NCBI GenBank assembly: GCA_029880665.1
Contig: JAOUNZ010000072.1
Span: 1 to 5,799 of the forward strand
Direction: 5' to 3'
DNA: 5,799 nucleotides
Source: Candidatus Nitrosopumilus sp.
GTDB lineage: Archaea; Thermoproteota; Nitrososphaeria; Nitrososphaerales; Nitrosopumilaceae
This document shows positions 5,269 to 5,799 of the stretch, one piece after another (the first letter of the stretch is position 1; each line of letters begins with the position of its first letter). Position numbers and translations under genes: made by a program. Below the pieces are notes generated by a model, which saw only the letters and a program-made list of their open reading frames with translations, ran no database searches and was not told the DNA's origin.

Positions 5269-5799
5269 ATGACATTTTCTTATCCGGGTTATGTTTGTGC
5301 TCCATATATGCACACACATCAATCTGTTGATCTCAAGGAGACTTGGATTAATTCCGAGAATATTGAGAAATTATTTTTTGTTACAGCAACTTTTTCTAAT
5401 GAAAGCAAGCCTTATTTTTCTGATTCTGTAAATCATTATCTTTTAGCTAAATTCAAAGACAGTGAGCACATATCTAAAGAATTAATTGTTCATAATCAAA
5501 ATAAGACATCTTTTGTGTTTAACATCAAAGATGAGTTTTTTCAAAGGGAAGTTTCCGGAGATGTTAATTTCATTTCAGTTTACTATTTAGAATATGGTGA
5601 TAGTATTGAAGATACCCAAGAAATTGCAAATCTGTTTTTAAAAAAAGATAAGATCGAGAGATCAGGCATTGGCAATATGAATACATTTTGTATTAATCCC
5701 TCAAAATTCACATTCCCATACTCTGAAAATATTGTAGTGATTGAAATTGCTAGTGAAAAAAGTCATCAGAGTGTAAAGAAATACTGCGATCAAACAAAA
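5269..5799 (+). CDS. Uncharacterised protein, 3' end cut off by window edge
   Basis: I do not recognise this protein. From ATG 5269 the frame is open for 177 codons to the edge with no stop. The frame stays open upstream to a TAA at 5197, so TTG 5260 or GTG 5209 are alternative starts. No signal peptide or membrane segment is visible. Alternating hydrophobic stretches such as KLFFVTATF (34-42), SFVFNIKDEFF (81-91), VNFISVYYLEYG (99-110) and NIVVIEIA (154-161) suggest a beta-rich soluble fold, with one likely helix around 115-130. Three cysteines (10, 141, 173) form no metal motif. No SD is visible. Its neighbours give no functional hint: it diverges from tRNA-Tyr across a 115-base spacer. The long open frame and protein-like composition make it a likely real gene. 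Confidence 0.75.
   Translation, partial: MTFSYPGYVCAPYMHTHQSVDLKETWINSENIEKLFFVTATFSNESKPYFSDSVNHYLLAKFKDSEHISKELIVHNQNKTSFVFNIKDEFFQREVSGDVNFISVYYLEYGDSIEDTQEIANLFLKKDKIERSGIGNMNTFCINPSKFTFPYSENIVVIEIASEKSHQSVKKYCDQTK

Noticed and set aside
5246..5272. Short frame from ATG 5246
   Set aside because: It stops after eight codons and overlaps the better-supported frame starting at 5269.

Overview
The window reads as a piece of an archaeal chromosome, most likely an ammonia-oxidising Nitrosopumilales member (Nitrososphaerota/Thaumarchaeota, group I.1a). The grounds are an archaeal SBDS-Rrp4-Rrp41 exosome cassette, an RNA polymerase subunit D of about 221 residues without the ferredoxin-like domain, archaeal-type L18e, L13, S9 and aIF1A, a small bacterial-type cold-shock protein, a tRNA-Tyr with a C1:G72 pair and an archaeal intron, low G+C by eye, and TATA boxes sitting 25-35 bases before start codons. 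The genus cannot be settled from the sequence alone.

Layout. Positions 1-1897 (minus strand) carry an RNA-processing and ribosome-maturation operon, transcribed leftward as SBDS, rrp4, rrp41. Each junction is a one-base TAATG stop/start overlap, and rrp41 runs off the left edge. A 57-base spacer (1898-1954) holds the divergent promoters for this operon and for rpoD, which reads rightward. After rpoD come rpl18e, rpl13 and rps9, tightly overlapping, with their own probable promoter at about 2632-2641. A gap of 443 bases (3917-4359) without a convincing gene follows where many archaea carry rpoN. It ends in the promoter of the aIF1A gene (4360-4671). A cold-shock protein gene (4743-4934) follows with its own promoter. 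A minus-strand tRNA-Tyr(GTA) gene with a 50-nt intron at 37/38 (5030-5153) converges on it. Divergent from the tRNA is an unrecognised protein gene starting at about 5269, open to the right edge.

How it fits together. Nearly everything serves gene expression: RNA decay and 3' processing (Rrp4, Rrp41), 60S/50S maturation (SBDS), transcription (RpoD), ribosome structure (L18e, L13, S9), translation initiation (aIF1A), RNA chaperoning (Csp) and tRNA supply. Genes that open a transcription unit lack a visible Shine-Dalgarno and look leaderless. Genes inside operons have SD-like sequences just ahead of overlapping starts.

The window is mostly conserved housekeeping sequence, and I see no defence system, mobile element or CRISPR array. 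The items most worth a second look are a CTAGA motif just before four start codons, the mirror-like divergent promoter, the D subunit with an Rpb3-like cysteine loop but no Fe-S domain, the empty gap after rps9, and the unknown gene at the right edge.
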